From UBA4421 sp002704225 (lineage in GTDB: Bacteria > Pseudomonadota > Gammaproteobacteria > Pseudomonadales > Azotimanducaceae), in contig CACDWG010000010.1 of the NCBI GenBank assembly GCA_902556425.1, forward strand, positions 1 through 64,000: a stretch of 64,000 bases of DNA, in the 5' to 3' direction. Position numbers and translations under genes: made by a program. The notes beneath the pieces were generated by a model. That model was not told the DNA's origin. It saw only the letters and a program-made list of their open reading frames with translations, and ran no database searches. Positions 42,559 to 51,639 of the stretch are shown one piece after another (position 1 is the stretch's first letter; each line of letters opens with the position of its first letter).

Positions 42559-44529
42559 CTAACGCAATGTGACCATGACACCGACGGAAGCGGTGACACC
42601 GGGCGCGCGAAAGCTGAACACTTGCTGGTATTCTTTGTTGAGCAGGTTTTGCCCGCGGAAAAACAGCGTGGTTCTCTCATTGGGTCGGTAGCTTACGCCG
42701 GCATCCAGCAGGGTGACCGATTTGATCACAACCCGGTCGGTTGGTGTTGCTGTAATGAATTCACTGTCATGCATCTCGCCGTTGTAAATGAACGACAGAC
42801 TCGCCTTGCCCTGCTCGTTAGCAAAGGCAAAATGAGTGTTGATCGCACCGCTGCGACGGGGGCGTCGAACCTCCCTGCGCCCCCCGGGCTCGTGGCTGTC
42901 CAGTAGGGTGAAATTGGCGTCTACGGTGATTTGTTCGCTCACATCTGTGGTTAGACTGGCTTCCCAACCCTCGCGCCGGCTGGTGCCGTCGAGATTGATC
43001 GGTTGCGAGAAGTAGTCGGGTGCCGGGCCAAACGAAGTGATGATTTCATTGTTCAAGCGCGAGCGGAAGTACGTCAGATCCCAAGCGTACCGGCCGTCAG
43101 TATCTGCGCCGCTCAGGCCCAGATCCCAGCCCTCGGAACTTTCCGGTTTGAGATCCGGATTGCCAGCAAAGGATTCTGGGATGAAGCCGAACAGCTCAAA
43201 AAATGTCGGGTTGGCGGAGCCTTCCCCCCAACTCGCGTGTACCCGGACCTGGTCCAGCAGAGCTTGAGTCCCAGTGACCCGCCACGTGGTCAAATTATCA
43301 AATCGATCATTCTGGTCGCGTCGTCCGTTGATCGACACAGACCGGGTGTCGTTTCTCACCAGATACTCGGCGAATTGGCTTAGCTGTTTGTCTCTTGCCT
43401 TATGGTTCGCAGATGGCAATGCTGCGTTGAAGTTACGAAAGCGCCGCTGTTCGTACTGAATGCCCAACGCCAGCGAGTGGGAGAACTTGCCGGACTCATA
43501 ATCTCGAGAAGCGGTCCAGTCCGCCTTTCTCAGCGAGGCTTTCAACCCCGAGTCATCCTCGCCGTTCACCCTCGAGCGGGTTTTGCTCGCGTTGTGACTG
43601 AGTTTAAGTTCATGCAACCAGCTTCCGCTCGTCATTCGACCGTGCAGGCCGACCAGCCGTTGGCGTGCTGCCGTGTTGTTGTCGCCGTCGATGACAAGGC
43701 CTTGAGTGGGGGTCGCGGGAAAAGCGAAGTCCTGAGCGTCGGTGTCGAGATTGGTGCGTGTTTCCCGGGCGGAGAGACCTATTTCGCTGCCGTCGTTCCA
43801 GCGCAGAGACGAATCCGCGCTCCAGGTCCGGTTGCGGTAGCCATCGCTTTCCGAGCCGTAGAACGAGGCATCGCTGCCGTTGGTGATCGCGCGCGTCATG
43901 CTGAACTGGCTGCGCGATACTGCGGCCCCCACCCGTTCAATCACGTCCGCGTTTAGGTTGCCCTGATGAAATCCATGGCTGCCGGTTTCCAAACCAAGAG
44001 TGAGGGCACGATCCTCTGACAGATCGGATGAACCGGTGGGTCGTGTATAAATGGCTATAACGCCGCCGATGGCTTCTGCACCGTAGCGCGCGCTCTGGGG
44101 GCCACGAAGTACCTCGATGCGATCGATAGAGGTGCCTGCCAATTGCGACAAATCAAAGGCTGCACCGTTGGCCGGATCATTGGCCTCAATGCCGTTTATT
44201 GACACCAAGGTGTGATTGCTTTCTGACCCCCTAAGCCGAACCGAAGTCAGGCTGCCAAAGGTTCCCGTTTGGGAAAGGTTTAGGCTGGGCAGATTGCGAA
44301 ACAAGGCGCTCGGGTCGAAGCTAATGCGATCCGCAAAATCTTGTGTGTCGAGTACCGAGACAGAGCTACCCACAAGGTGACTGGGTATCGGCGTGTGATG
44401 CGCGACGACGACCATTTCTTCAATTTCGGCGTCGGAGACGGCTGTTGGCTCGGCAAAGGTCGCGGCGCTGGCAAGCGCCAGCCCGAGAACGGTCAAAGGG
44501 CGAAAACGGTAAGCAAAGCGATTGGTCAT
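42559..44529 (-). CDS. TonB-dependent outer-membrane receptor (BtuB-like architecture)
   Basis: The 656-residue precursor has a signal peptide (ending about ASAATFA-EP) and a TonB-box-like EEMVVVA. The plug domain has SVSVLDTQDFADR, LPSLNLSQTG, VRLRGSESNHTLVSINGIEANDP and IEVLRGPQSARYGAEAIGGVIAIYT. A 22-strand-type beta barrel follows. Size and plug resemble vitamin B12 and small siderophore receptors, but the ligand cannot be fixed. The last residue is Arg, not the aromatic residue typical of outer-membrane proteins. I looked for an upstream cobalamin riboswitch and found none I can support. The start at 44529 is preferred over one 13 codons upstream. Confidence 0.88.
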   Translation of the reverse strand: MTNRFAYRFRPLTVLGLALASAATFAEPTAVSDAEIEEMVVVAHHTPIPSHLVGSSVSVLDTQDFADRISFDPSALFRNLPSLNLSQTGTFGSLTSVRLRGSESNHTLVSINGIEANDPANGAAFDLSQLAGTSIDRIEVLRGPQSARYGAEAIGGVIAIYTRPTGSSDLSEDRALTLGLETGSHGFHQGNLNADVIERVGAAVSRSQFSMTRAITNGSDASFYGSESDGYRNRTWSADSSLRWNDGSEIGLSARETRTNLDTDAQDFAFPATPTQGLVIDGDNNTAARQRLVGLHGRMTSGSWLHELKLSHNASKTRSRVNGEDDSGLKASLRKADWTASRDYESGKFSHSLALGIQYEQRRFRNFNAALPSANHKARDKQLSQFAEYLVRNDTRSVSINGRRDQNDRFDNLTTWRVTGTQALLDQVRVHASWGEGSANPTFFELFGFIPESFAGNPDLKPESSEGWDLGLSGADTDGRYAWDLTYFRSRLNNEIITSFGPAPDYFSQPINLDGTSRREGWEASLTTDVSEQITVDANFTLLDSHEPGGRREVRRPRRSGAINTHFAFANEQGKASLSFIYNGEMHDSEFITATPTDRVVIKSVTLLDAGVSYRPNERTTLFFRGQNLLNKEYQQVFSFRAPGVTASVGVMVTLR

Positions 44530-44747
44530 CGGTTGTCCTAAAAGGTACAAAGAAAAGTGAGCGCGCATGTTCGATGAAGAAGTGTCGCGGGTCTATTGGG
44601 CAGGACAGCTTTCTTCTCATGGTCACCATGAATCTTTTTGTAGCACCGGGCGTTAGACTAGCCTTCACGGGATCAGTACGGCGGCCAAAGGCTGTTGCGC
44701 GATTGATCGTATCTTTCAGATTGTGCGAATAGCTGGGACACCACATC

Positions 44748-46505
44748 TTGATCATTCACAGCGCATTGCTGCATCACAATGACACGGGTCAGTGGTTGTC
44801 ATTTCGAGAGCCTGTCGCTGTGTTGGCGACAGGCGATCCGCGACGTGTGATCAGTCTGATGAGCGAGGTGGAAGCCCGAGTGGAATCTGAGGGTTTAACC
44901 GCCGTGGGCTTTGTGACCTATGAGGCCGCCCCAGGATTTGATCCGAGCATGTTGGTGCACCCAGACAGCGAAATCCCGCTGGTATGTTTTGGGTTGTTTT
45001 CGTCAAGGGAGGTGGTGGCGGCACCGTTAGCGCCTGAGCAGGGCAGTCAGCAGCTCTGGCGTTTTACCGAGAGTGCTCAATCCCATCGGGACGCCATCGA
45101 GCAGATACGCGACCTCATCGCCGCCGGTAGCGTGTATCAAATCAACCACACCACGCGGTTGCAGGGTGTCGTGGATGATGCCGTCCAGCTTTTTGCGGAA
45201 GTCGCGGCTGGCGCTCCGCACGCGGCATTGATCCAAGGCGATACTCACACCATCGTGTCCGCTTCGCCCGAATGTTTCTTCGCTTTGGACGGTGAACAGA
45301 TTTACTCTCAGCCCATGAAAGGTACCGCTTCGAGAGAAAGCGACCCCGCAACGGATCTGGCCCAGCGAGATTGGCTCGCCGCATCCACCAAGAATCAGGC
45401 AGAAAACCTGATGATTACCGACATGGTTAGAAATGACCTTGGACGTATCGCAGAGCCTGGCTCCGTGCAGGTATCAAAACTGTTTGCAATGGAGCAGTAC
45501 CCTACGGTTTGGCAAATGACCTCGCGGGTTGAGGCCAGAACTCAGGCCTCAGTGACTGATATTTTTCGCCAACTGTTCCCAGCAGCGTCCATTACGGGTG
45601 CGCCAAAGCGAGCGTCAATGACGCACATACAAGGTCTCGAGTCCTCCCCTCGAGAGATTTATACCGGTGCCATTGGCTACATTGCGCCAAAGCGTCAGGC
45701 TCACTTTAATATCGCCATTCGAACGGCCTTGATCGACAACGCATCAGGAGTCGCTCGCTATGGCGCAGGTGGCGGCGTGGTATGGGATTCCAAGCCGGAA
45801 GAAGAACATGCCGAGCTGATCACGAAAACGCAAATCCTCAATCAGGCGATTGCGTGGGAGGAATTCGCGCTGTTCGAAACCATGGCTTGGTCCCCTCAGA
45901 CCGGACCGAAGCGCCTAGATCAACACTTGCAGCGTATGGGGGCGAGTGCTCAACATTTTGGCTTGGTGTTCGATCGGCCCCGGGCGCTGGAGGCGATTGC
46001 CATGGCGGTTGGGTGCTTGGATTGTTCGGCCAGTGAGGCCCGTTTTCGATTGCGCCTGACCTTGGATGGGGCCGGGGATTTCGCTGCTCAATTGGAGCCT
46101 GCGCCGGAATCGGCAATGGGCCCGCAGACTTTGGCGCTGGTTCCTTGGCGAGTGAATTCGCAAGACCCGTGTTTACACCACAAGACTACTCACCGCGATG
46201 TTTACATCCGGGCCCGGAAATCGGTTGCTCAGGCCCATAAGCCGGTGCACGTGGAGCCTTTGTTGGTGAATGAGCGCGGCGAGATTACCGAAACCGATAT
46301 CGCCAATGTGGTGTTCAAGCTGTCCGGTCAGCTTTATACACCGCCCCAACGCTGCGGATTGCTGCCCGGCGTGATGCGCGATGCATTACTGAGACGAGGC
46401 GAACTGCAAGAGCGGGTGTTGGGTCTCGAGCAGCTAGCGGACGTTGAAGCGTTTTATTTGGTCAACGATCTGCGAGGCTGGCGAGACGCGACGCTTTTAT
46501 CGTAA
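44748..46505 (+). CDS. pabBC: Fused aminodeoxychorismate synthase component I / aminodeoxychorismate lyase
   Basis: The fusion makes aminodeoxychorismate from chorismate (with PabA) and cleaves it to p-aminobenzoate for folate. Residues 1 to about 355 are PabB-like, with VYQINHTTRLQG, MKGTASRESDP, PAASITGAPKRASM and YGAGGGVVWDSKPEEE. From about residue 365 a class IV PLP domain begins (FALFETMAWSP), with the Schiff-base Lys in HHKTTHRDVY and NERGEITETDIANVVF near the end. The start is TTG. pabA is not in this window. It is divergent from the receptor gene across 218 bases in which I see no certain element. Confidence 0.92.
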   Translation: MIIHSALLHHNDTGQWLSFREPVAVLATGDPRRVISLMSEVEARVESEGLTAVGFVTYEAAPGFDPSMLVHPDSEIPLVCFGLFSSREVVAAPLAPEQGSQQLWRFTESAQSHRDAIEQIRDLIAAGSVYQINHTTRLQGVVDDAVQLFAEVAAGAPHAALIQGDTHTIVSASPECFFALDGEQIYSQPMKGTASRESDPATDLAQRDWLAASTKNQAENLMITDMVRNDLGRIAEPGSVQVSKLFAMEQYPTVWQMTSRVEARTQASVTDIFRQLFPAASITGAPKRASMTHIQGLESSPREIYTGAIGYIAPKRQAHFNIAIRTALIDNASGVARYGAGGGVVWDSKPEEEHAELITKTQILNQAIAWEEFALFETMAWSPQTGPKRLDQHLQRMGASAQHFGLVFDRPRALEAIAMAVGCLDCSASEARFRLRLTLDGAGDFAAQLEPAPESAMGPQTLALVPWRVNSQDPCLHHKTTHRDVYIRARKSVAQAHKPVHVEPLLVNERGEITETDIANVVFKLSGQLYTPPQRCGLLPGVMRDALLRRGELQERVLGLEQLADVEAFYLVNDLRGWRDATLLS

Positions 46506-46531
46506 TTCCGAGGGTTTTAGAGCGCTCTGGC

Positions 46532-47728
46532 CTAGGACTTTCCTCCGTCCGCATGCAAATAATCTCGGGTGACTGGAATTTCGGTTTGATCACCCTTGAA
46601 CAGCTGCCAGTGGTGGACTGCGAGGTGGCCGACTTCAAAAGCGGTTTGGCAAAGCACCAGGTAGAATTCCCACATGCGGCAAAACGCTTCGCCGCGCGTG
46701 CGAGCAAACTGGGCTCTGTCGTCCTGAAAACGCCTGTTCCACTCCGCTAGCGTCAGCGCGTAGTGGCCGCGCCAGCATTCCAAGTCTGCGATCGCTAAAC
46801 GAGACTGTTCGATGGCGGGCACCACTTGTCCAGCAGATGGAATATGTCCCCCGGGGAAAATGTGTTGGCGAATCCAAGGGTTCACGGCGCCGGCTCGTTG
46901 CTGGTCAGCGATGGTATGAATGAGCGCAATACCCTCGGTAGCCAGTGCGCGCTCGACGCATGCGAAAAATTTCCGATAGGCAGCTTTGCCGACATGTTCG
47001 AACATACCCACGGAAACGACCCGGTCGTACTGTTTCTCATGCTGGCGATAATCTTGCAGCTGAAAGTTCACCAGATGACTGAGGCCGGTGTCCATTGCGC
47101 GCTGCTCAGCGACTTTTAGTTGTTCCACGGACAACGTCAGGCCGGTGACAAAAACCTCGTGATGCTCGGCAAGATACAGGGCCAAACTTCCCCAGCCGCA
47201 GCCTATGTCCAACAAGCGCTGTCCGGGACTGAGGCAGAGTTTGCGCGCAATGTGCCGGCACTTGGCCTGCTGTGCCTGTTCCAGACTTTCGTCAGCGCGG
47301 CGGTAGTAGGCGCAGGAGTAATGCATGTCTTGATCGAGGCAGGTTCGAAACAGCGTTTCGTCCAAGTTGTAGTGGTGGGCAATATTGCGTCGGCTGGCAA
47401 TCAGCGAATTCCAAGACCGTAGAAATGCGATGACAGATTGTGAAAGTGCAGACCAGCGGGTTTGGGTCAGTGTTTTTTCAAAATTCACGCGTAAGACATG
47501 GAGGACAGAATGGAGATCGGATCCTGCTGTAGGTTTCCAGCGGCCCTCGACATAGGTCTTGCCCAAGTTTATCTCCGGGTTGCGAAGAATTTCCGCGAGG
47601 CATCCAGGGTCTGAGAACTCGATAGCGGCGTTCGGATTACCCTTTCCGAAATCACGCAGCTCTCCATTCGGAGCAATAACGGCGAGAGTTCCTGACTCAA
47701 TAAATGTTTCAAAGAATGCCCAGTGCAT
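46532..47728 (-). CDS. cfa: Cyclopropane-fatty-acyl-phospholipid synthase family protein
   Basis: CFA synthase transfers methylene from SAM to unsaturated acyl chains of membrane lipids. The 398-residue protein has the SAM loop LLDIGCGWGSLALYLAEH, followed by TGLTLSVEQ, VVSVGMFEHVGKAAYRKFF, and HIFPGGHIPSAGQV, all characteristic. The N-terminal domain is of the usual size. It is divergent from the second PRPP-synthetase homologue across about 250 bases. Confidence 0.92.
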   Translation of the reverse strand: MHWAFFETFIESGTLAVIAPNGELRDFGKGNPNAAIEFSDPGCLAEILRNPEINLGKTYVEGRWKPTAGSDLHSVLHVLRVNFEKTLTQTRWSALSQSVIAFLRSWNSLIASRRNIAHHYNLDETLFRTCLDQDMHYSCAYYRRADESLEQAQQAKCRHIARKLCLSPGQRLLDIGCGWGSLALYLAEHHEVFVTGLTLSVEQLKVAEQRAMDTGLSHLVNFQLQDYRQHEKQYDRVVSVGMFEHVGKAAYRKFFACVERALATEGIALIHTIADQQRAGAVNPWIRQHIFPGGHIPSAGQVVPAIEQSRLAIADLECWRGHYALTLAEWNRRFQDDRAQFARTRGEAFCRMWEFYLVLCQTAFEVGHLAVHHWQLFKGDQTEIPVTRDYLHADGGKS

Positions 47729-47977
47729 GGAGTCCTCACCATCCTAAAACCTCTATAAATTCAATTTGGCCAAGCAACTTCAATTTTTTTCTGACGGGCG
47801 GTAGTAAAATAGACCCGAATGCGCGGGATGCGTGATCAAAACGGGCGATTTGCTGTGCAGCCCCGGTGTGGCCCACGAGGCGGATCGAGATTAACGAGAG
47901 TCTGCGGTCCAAAGCGCTCGCATTTTTGGCCCGAACTATTTACGCTGCACGACCACATCTCATGCGTTAGTACTCCC

Positions 47978-49186
47978 ATGCCAGCGGCTTTAGACAACGT
48001 GATTATTGTCGGAAACTCCTCAGATGATCCCTTTGCGATTGATCTCGCGTTTGGGCTCGGACAGAGCGAGGATATTGCTGATCTTATCAGCATGAAAACC
48101 TTTGCTAATTCGGAATTTTGTCCGCGTTTCATTTCAGACGAAGACGATTTGAATCAAATCGGTGTTCGCTTACGCGACAAAATTGTCGTTATTGTCAGCA
48201 CGTCCAGCATGACGGTTAGCCGTCAAAATCTAGCCATGCGAAATCTCCTGATTGCTCGTGCCGCGAAGGAAAACGGCGCCGCTGAAGTGGTGCTGGTGGA
48301 ACCCGATCTTTATTACAGCGCTCAGGACCGCGGCCCCCGATCGGAACTCGGTGAAACGCTTGCTGAACGGGACGCTAAGGACCTCAAGAAATTCGATGGC
48401 CAACCATTTACCGCCAAACTCTACGCCGAGATGCTGAAGCTGGCGGGAGTGGATCGAGTGCTGACCATCCACAACCACTCCTATTCGGTGCAGCAGATGT
48501 TCACCGGTGTCTTTGAAGGCAAATTCCACAATCTGATCCCTTACGACATCTACGCGGACTATCTGCAAAATTCCGATATCGTGAAGTGCAAGCCAGACGG
48601 TGAGGGGCTGGCGCTTTGCGCGCCAGACGCAGGTGCGCGAGAGTTTGTGCGCGAGATGTTTCATCGCATCGGGTTGCCCAAGGCGAAATTCATCTTGCTG
48701 GACAAAGAGCGCAGTGGTGAACGAAAAGTGGATATCAAGCTACACAGCGAGAGCGAATCTACCTTCGAAGAAATCAGCGGTCACGACATTGTGCTGTTCG
48801 ATGACATGGTGCGCACCGGTTCTACGGTGGTGAAGTCTTGCCAGTTCCTAAAACAGATAAACCCCGGCAAGACCGTGTTCGCCGTTTCTCACTTCTATGC
48901 CAGCGAGGAAGGGCGCGAAAAAATGGCTCACCCCGCCATAGACGAAATTCTTACGCTCAATACGCTGCCGACTGTGTTGAACAGGGACGTTCAAGGCCGT
49001 TTGCGACGCAAGATGGTTGTACTCAAGATCGAGCGTTGGTTGTCGTTAAAGCTCGCTCAAATACTTGATTTAGAGACTCCAGAGCGCACCGGTGCATATC
49101 AGATCGACATGTCGTCGACTCACCCGAGGTTCATTCGCAAGATATGGTCCAGCGAACAACTGCAGGAACTGCACGGGAAACCCTAA
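47978..49186 (+). CDS. Divergent ribose-phosphate pyrophosphokinase homologue
   Basis: A 402-residue protein with the Prs double phosphoribosyltransferase layout but much divergence from the canonical copy. The flexible loop reads LYYSAQDRGPRSELGE, the region matching PDVGGVVRA reads LCAPDAGAREFVREM, and the PRPP loop reads VLFDDMVRTGST. The protein is about 90 residues longer than class I Prs. The start is uncertain: MPAALDNVIIVGNSS gives a natural N-terminus but has no ribosome-binding site. The frame stays open to 47819, where the translation looks non-coding. Substrate and product are not provable from sequence; a PRPP-related kinase is the best guess. Confidence 0.75.
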   Translation: MPAALDNVIIVGNSSDDPFAIDLAFGLGQSEDIADLISMKTFANSEFCPRFISDEDDLNQIGVRLRDKIVVIVSTSSMTVSRQNLAMRNLLIARAAKENGAAEVVLVEPDLYYSAQDRGPRSELGETLAERDAKDLKKFDGQPFTAKLYAEMLKLAGVDRVLTIHNHSYSVQQMFTGVFEGKFHNLIPYDIYADYLQNSDIVKCKPDGEGLALCAPDAGAREFVREMFHRIGLPKAKFILLDKERSGERKVDIKLHSESESTFEEISGHDIVLFDDMVRTGSTVVKSCQFLKQINPGKTVFAVSHFYASEEGREKMAHPAIDEILTLNTLPTVLNRDVQGRLRRKMVVLKIERWLSLKLAQILDLETPERTGAYQIDMSSTHPRFIRKIWSSEQLQELHGKP

Positions 49187-49594
49187 GACAGGGCAGATAA
49201 GGCGAGGTCAGCATTCTGCGCCTTGTTCGCTATCGCCTAAGAGGACTGTTCTGAAGAAACTGTTTAAGACCGGTAGCCGATCGATAGCAAATAAACGAAT
49301 GGATCAATGTCGACATCAAGAGCCGATGCCGTGCTGAACCAAAAAAAATATAGCATCGAACCCTCATGGGTGCCTTTGAGAGAAGCGCAACTTTACGCAT
49401 GACGCGTGTTTGCTGTCTGTATTTATGAACCACCTCACGTTAAGCGGTGCTGGAACTGTGGGTGATCGCGGAGCACATTTTTGTTCGCGCACAGACTGGC
49501 GGTATTACCGGCGCCTGGAGGTGGTGGTACCCTTGCGATGAGGACGGTTTAGACATAACCAAGGGCGTCGTCTCGATCAAATGTGTCGAGTCGA
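49187..49594. other. Non-coding stretch between the Prs homologue and tRNA-Met
   Basis: No gene is convincing here. An AAGGCG/CGCCTT stem (49199-49204 with 49219-49224) lies after the Prs homologue and could be a weak terminator, but it lacks a T-run. A plus-strand frame from 49447 runs into the tRNA gene and has no recognisable sequence, so I do not call it. Confidence 0.5.
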
Positions 49595-49623
49595 TTGACA
49601 ATAAGCGAGCTGGAAAGGACAAT
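49595..49623 (+). promoter_or_regulatory. Promoter of tRNA-Met
   Basis: A consensus -35 TTGACA (49595-49600), a 17-base spacer and GACAAT (49618-49623), followed by the GC-rich discriminator CCGCGCC. Transcription would start about 20 bases before the mature tRNA. The architecture is that of stable-RNA promoters. Confidence 0.7.
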
Positions 49624-49650
49624 CCGCGCCTTCGATATTCGTCGAATAGT

Positions 49651-49727
49651 GGCTACGTAGCTCAGCTGGTTAGAGCACAGCATTCATAATGCTGGGGTCG
49701 GTGGTTCAAGTCCACCCGTAGCTACCA
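49651..49727 (+). tRNA. tRNA-Met (anticodon CAT, elongator type)
   Basis: A complete cloverleaf with an encoded CCA (49725-49727). The acceptor arms are GGCTACG and CGTAGCT. The anticodon stem CAGCA/TGCTG encloses TTCATAA with CAT at 49685-49687, and the T-arm is GGTGGTTCAAGTCCACC. The first acceptor pair is matched (G-T counts as wobble-capable), unlike initiator tRNA, and the anticodon stem lacks three G-C pairs, so this is the elongator. Its 3' end is directly followed by an integrase gene, marking it as the island's integration site. Confidence 0.97.
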
Positions 49728-49741
49728 TATCTATCAATGAC

Positions 49742-50887
49742 TTAGCCCAATCCTCCTTGTTTTAGGTGATGCCCATGCGGGGATTTTGCGGGGAATTGCA
49801 AAATATCCGCTCCCAAATCTCTGCTGCACAGCAGTTCGACGCTTCGCCACAGCTCAAACACTTCGACCTGACTGTAGAGCGTTGTTACGTCCCCCTGAGC
49901 ATGATCCATCAGATCCTTTCTCGTCTCGTGAGACACGCCCAAACGCCTAAGTCGAGTCGCAAACGTATGACGCAGGTCGTGCAAACGAAGATTGCGAAAA
50001 CTGTCCGATGCCGGCTTGCCTTCGCCTCGCTCAAATGCATCAGCTGCTCGCTCTCGCCCCCGGCGCCAGCCAGTAGACTTCAACTCTTTTCGCTGCCCAC
50101 TACGACCCGGAAAAACGTAATACTCGTGAAGACCGCGCTGTTGGCTCAAGATCTGTAAAGCATTGCTGTTCAGGGCAATCAGCCTGTCCAACTGGTTCTT
50201 CGTTTTCTCGCCAGCGAAGACAAAGCAACTCAAATGCTCTCTAGGTTCAAGCCAATCCCAACGTAGCGCACACAGCTCTCCTGCTCTTAGTCCAGTGTTC
50301 AGCAAGAAGCCCACAATCCTCCTGAAGTCATCGGACAGTGCAGCCATAAGGTAGTATTCCTCTAGGTCAGTAAGAATATGTGCCTTACGTTTGTCGCCCC
50401 AGTTTTGCTTGGTAATTTCCGGAACATGAGCGAGCCAGGGACGACCGTTGACGTCCCGATAACGCTTGTTTGCACGCTTCAGAACGATTCCTACAACACT
50501 GAGCGCTCTGTTGACCGTGCCACTTTTAACGCCATCTTCCCGGCGCTGGTCGACGAAGCCTTGCAGTGTGCCGTCGTGCACTTGCTCAAGCATTAAGCCA
50601 CCAATGCACGGCATTACCTGCCGAAGATCTTGTATGTCTCGTGGAAGGCTTTTTTTGGTCTCCTCTTTAATGTATCGGGTTGCCGCTTGCTCGAATGTGT
50701 ACTGAAGCCGCTCACCATAGATCATGGTTTTGCGGTGCTGTTCTAACAAGAAAACTAGAAATTTTTCCGCCTCTCGTTTGTCAGCTGTGCCAGTGCTTTT
50801 TCGAATTCGCTGCCCACTGATTTGTTTCTCGATGTGCCAAATGCCGTTACGTTGAACGAGTCCTTTGACGGTTTTGTTTTGTCCCAT
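49742..50887 (-). CDS. Tyrosine recombinase (island integrase)
   Basis: The 381-residue protein is a phage-type integrase that would insert the island at the tRNA-Met gene. Catalytic residues are visible: Arg in NTGLRAGELCALRW, HDLRHTFATRL, and the nucleophile region DVTTLYSQVEVF with Tyr. The N-terminal part has an arm-binding-type domain and a core-binding SAM-like domain. GGAG lies seven bases before the ATG at 50887. The gene reads toward the tRNA and ends 14 bases from it, the classical attL arrangement. A neighbouring HTH gene overlaps its start by 133 bases. Confidence 0.93.
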   Translation of the reverse strand: MGQNKTVKGLVQRNGIWHIEKQISGQRIRKSTGTADKREAEKFLVFLLEQHRKTMIYGERLQYTFEQAATRYIKEETKKSLPRDIQDLRQVMPCIGGLMLEQVHDGTLQGFVDQRREDGVKSGTVNRALSVVGIVLKRANKRYRDVNGRPWLAHVPEITKQNWGDKRKAHILTDLEEYYLMAALSDDFRRIVGFLLNTGLRAGELCALRWDWLEPREHLSCFVFAGEKTKNQLDRLIALNSNALQILSQQRGLHEYYVFPGRSGQRKELKSTGWRRGRERAADAFERGEGKPASDSFRNLRLHDLRHTFATRLRRLGVSHETRKDLMDHAQGDVTTLYSQVEVFELWRSVELLCSRDLGADILQFPAKSPHGHHLKQGGLG

Positions 50888-51108
50888 TTGCTGTCTCCAT
50901 CTTGGAACAGTGCAGGGCGCTCGTAGCACCCCGAAGTGTTGTTGATCCACGCGTCGATATCAATGCGCCTAAACAGCACTCGCCTTCCGATTCGAAGCTT
51001 AGGTATGTGGTTGACGAGGTGTCTGTCGAAGGTATTCACGCTTATGCCCAACAAAGTTGCAGCTGCGTTGCGAGACACCAAAAGATTGCCCTCGGATTTA
51101 CCCCTCAT
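50755..51108 (-). CDS. Excisionase-like helix-turn-helix protein
   Basis: A 117-residue protein with an N-terminal DNA-binding domain (LLVSRNAAATLLGISVNTFDRHLVNHIPKLRIGRRVLFRRIDIDAWI) of the winged-helix MerR/excisionase type (about residues 8-60). The rest is polar and matches nothing I recognise. The last 133 bases overlap the start of the integrase gene in another frame, and its own start lies inside the end of the AlpA-like gene. The three genes form a tight minus-strand set, so it probably works as recombination directionality factor or regulator. The exact role is inferred. Confidence 0.65.
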   Translation of the reverse strand: MRGKSEGNLLVSRNAAATLLGISVNTFDRHLVNHIPKLRIGRRVLFRRIDIDAWINNTSGCYERPALFQDGDSKWDKTKPSKDSFNVTAFGTSRNKSVGSEFEKALAQLTNERRKNF

Positions 51109-51340
51109 CGGATGTGCCGCGAGCCTCGAGCGTATTTTGCAGGTCGTTTTTGATCAGCTCGCATGGGGATAGTTGTGCTTCAAGCCAAGACTCGAGGTCC
51201 GCCTCGGACCACACAAGAAGGCGTTTACCAAGTCTTCTGGGAGCTGGGAAATTGTTGGATTTGATCCAGTTATAGATAGTGCTTCGGGAGACGCCAGTCC
51301 GTTGGATAACGTCTGACAGCCGATAAATTCGGTCACTCAT
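51098..51340 (-). CDS. AlpA-family DNA-binding regulator
   Basis: An 80-residue protein with the AlpA pattern: YRLSDVIQRTGVSRSTIYNWIKSNNFPAPRRLG, then VWSEADLESWLEAQ. AlpA-like proteins activate integrase genes or act as excisionases in P4-type islands. AGGA lies eight bases before the chosen ATG (51340); a longer start would add 11 residues. It is the first gene of the minus-strand recombination set, about 160 bases downstream of a perfect LexA-type dyad. Confidence 0.85.
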   Translation of the reverse strand: MSDRIYRLSDVIQRTGVSRSTIYNWIKSNNFPAPRRLGKRLLVWSEADLESWLEAQLSPCELIKNDLQNTLEARGTSDEG

Positions 51341-51499
51341 GCTAGGTCCTCGCATGGATTTACTTTGCGACAAGCCGAGGCGAGTCGGTTAAAAAGCATC
51401 CTTGCGAGTGTTTTGTCAGTGGTTACACTGAGTGTCGATTTGCTGTTCCGTAGCAGACCCACACGAGCGTCCTTTGCCTATGACTATCTAAGCACATTG

Positions 51500-51515
51500 C
51501 TGTACAAATGTACAG
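51500..51515. promoter_or_regulatory. Candidate LexA (SOS) operator upstream of the island recombination genes
   Basis: CTGTACAAATGTACAG is a perfect dyad and fits the LexA consensus CTGT-N8-ACAG. It is the only such site I noticed around the island's first genes. The surrounding 51341-51639 stretch holds no convincing gene. Promoter elements next to the site are weak on both strands, so the controlled transcript is not certain; AlpA on the minus strand is the natural candidate. Confidence 0.5.
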
Positions 51516-51639
51516 TTTTAGTGGCGTTTGTTGTTAAAATTCCGTAACGCCGCGACGGAGCCTTGCTGAATCAGTTTCGGCTTCGTTAGAGCGATAAGCC
51601 GCGACCAATGCCTGTCGGACAACGACACTTAAGAAATGG

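Noticed and set aside
43402..43956. A long plus-strand frame inside the TonB-dependent receptor gene
   Set aside because: Antisense to a clear receptor sequence, with no ribosome-binding site and no known motif.
44530..44747. Cobalamin riboswitch upstream of the BtuB-like receptor
   Set aside because: A few short matches on the minus strand (GGTGCT, GGTGA, GCTGTCC) appear, but the spacing is short and the terminal B12-box is missing.
49447..49689. A plus-strand frame running into tRNA-Met
   Set aside because: It contains the tRNA promoter and the 5' half of the tRNA, and the predicted protein matches nothing I know.
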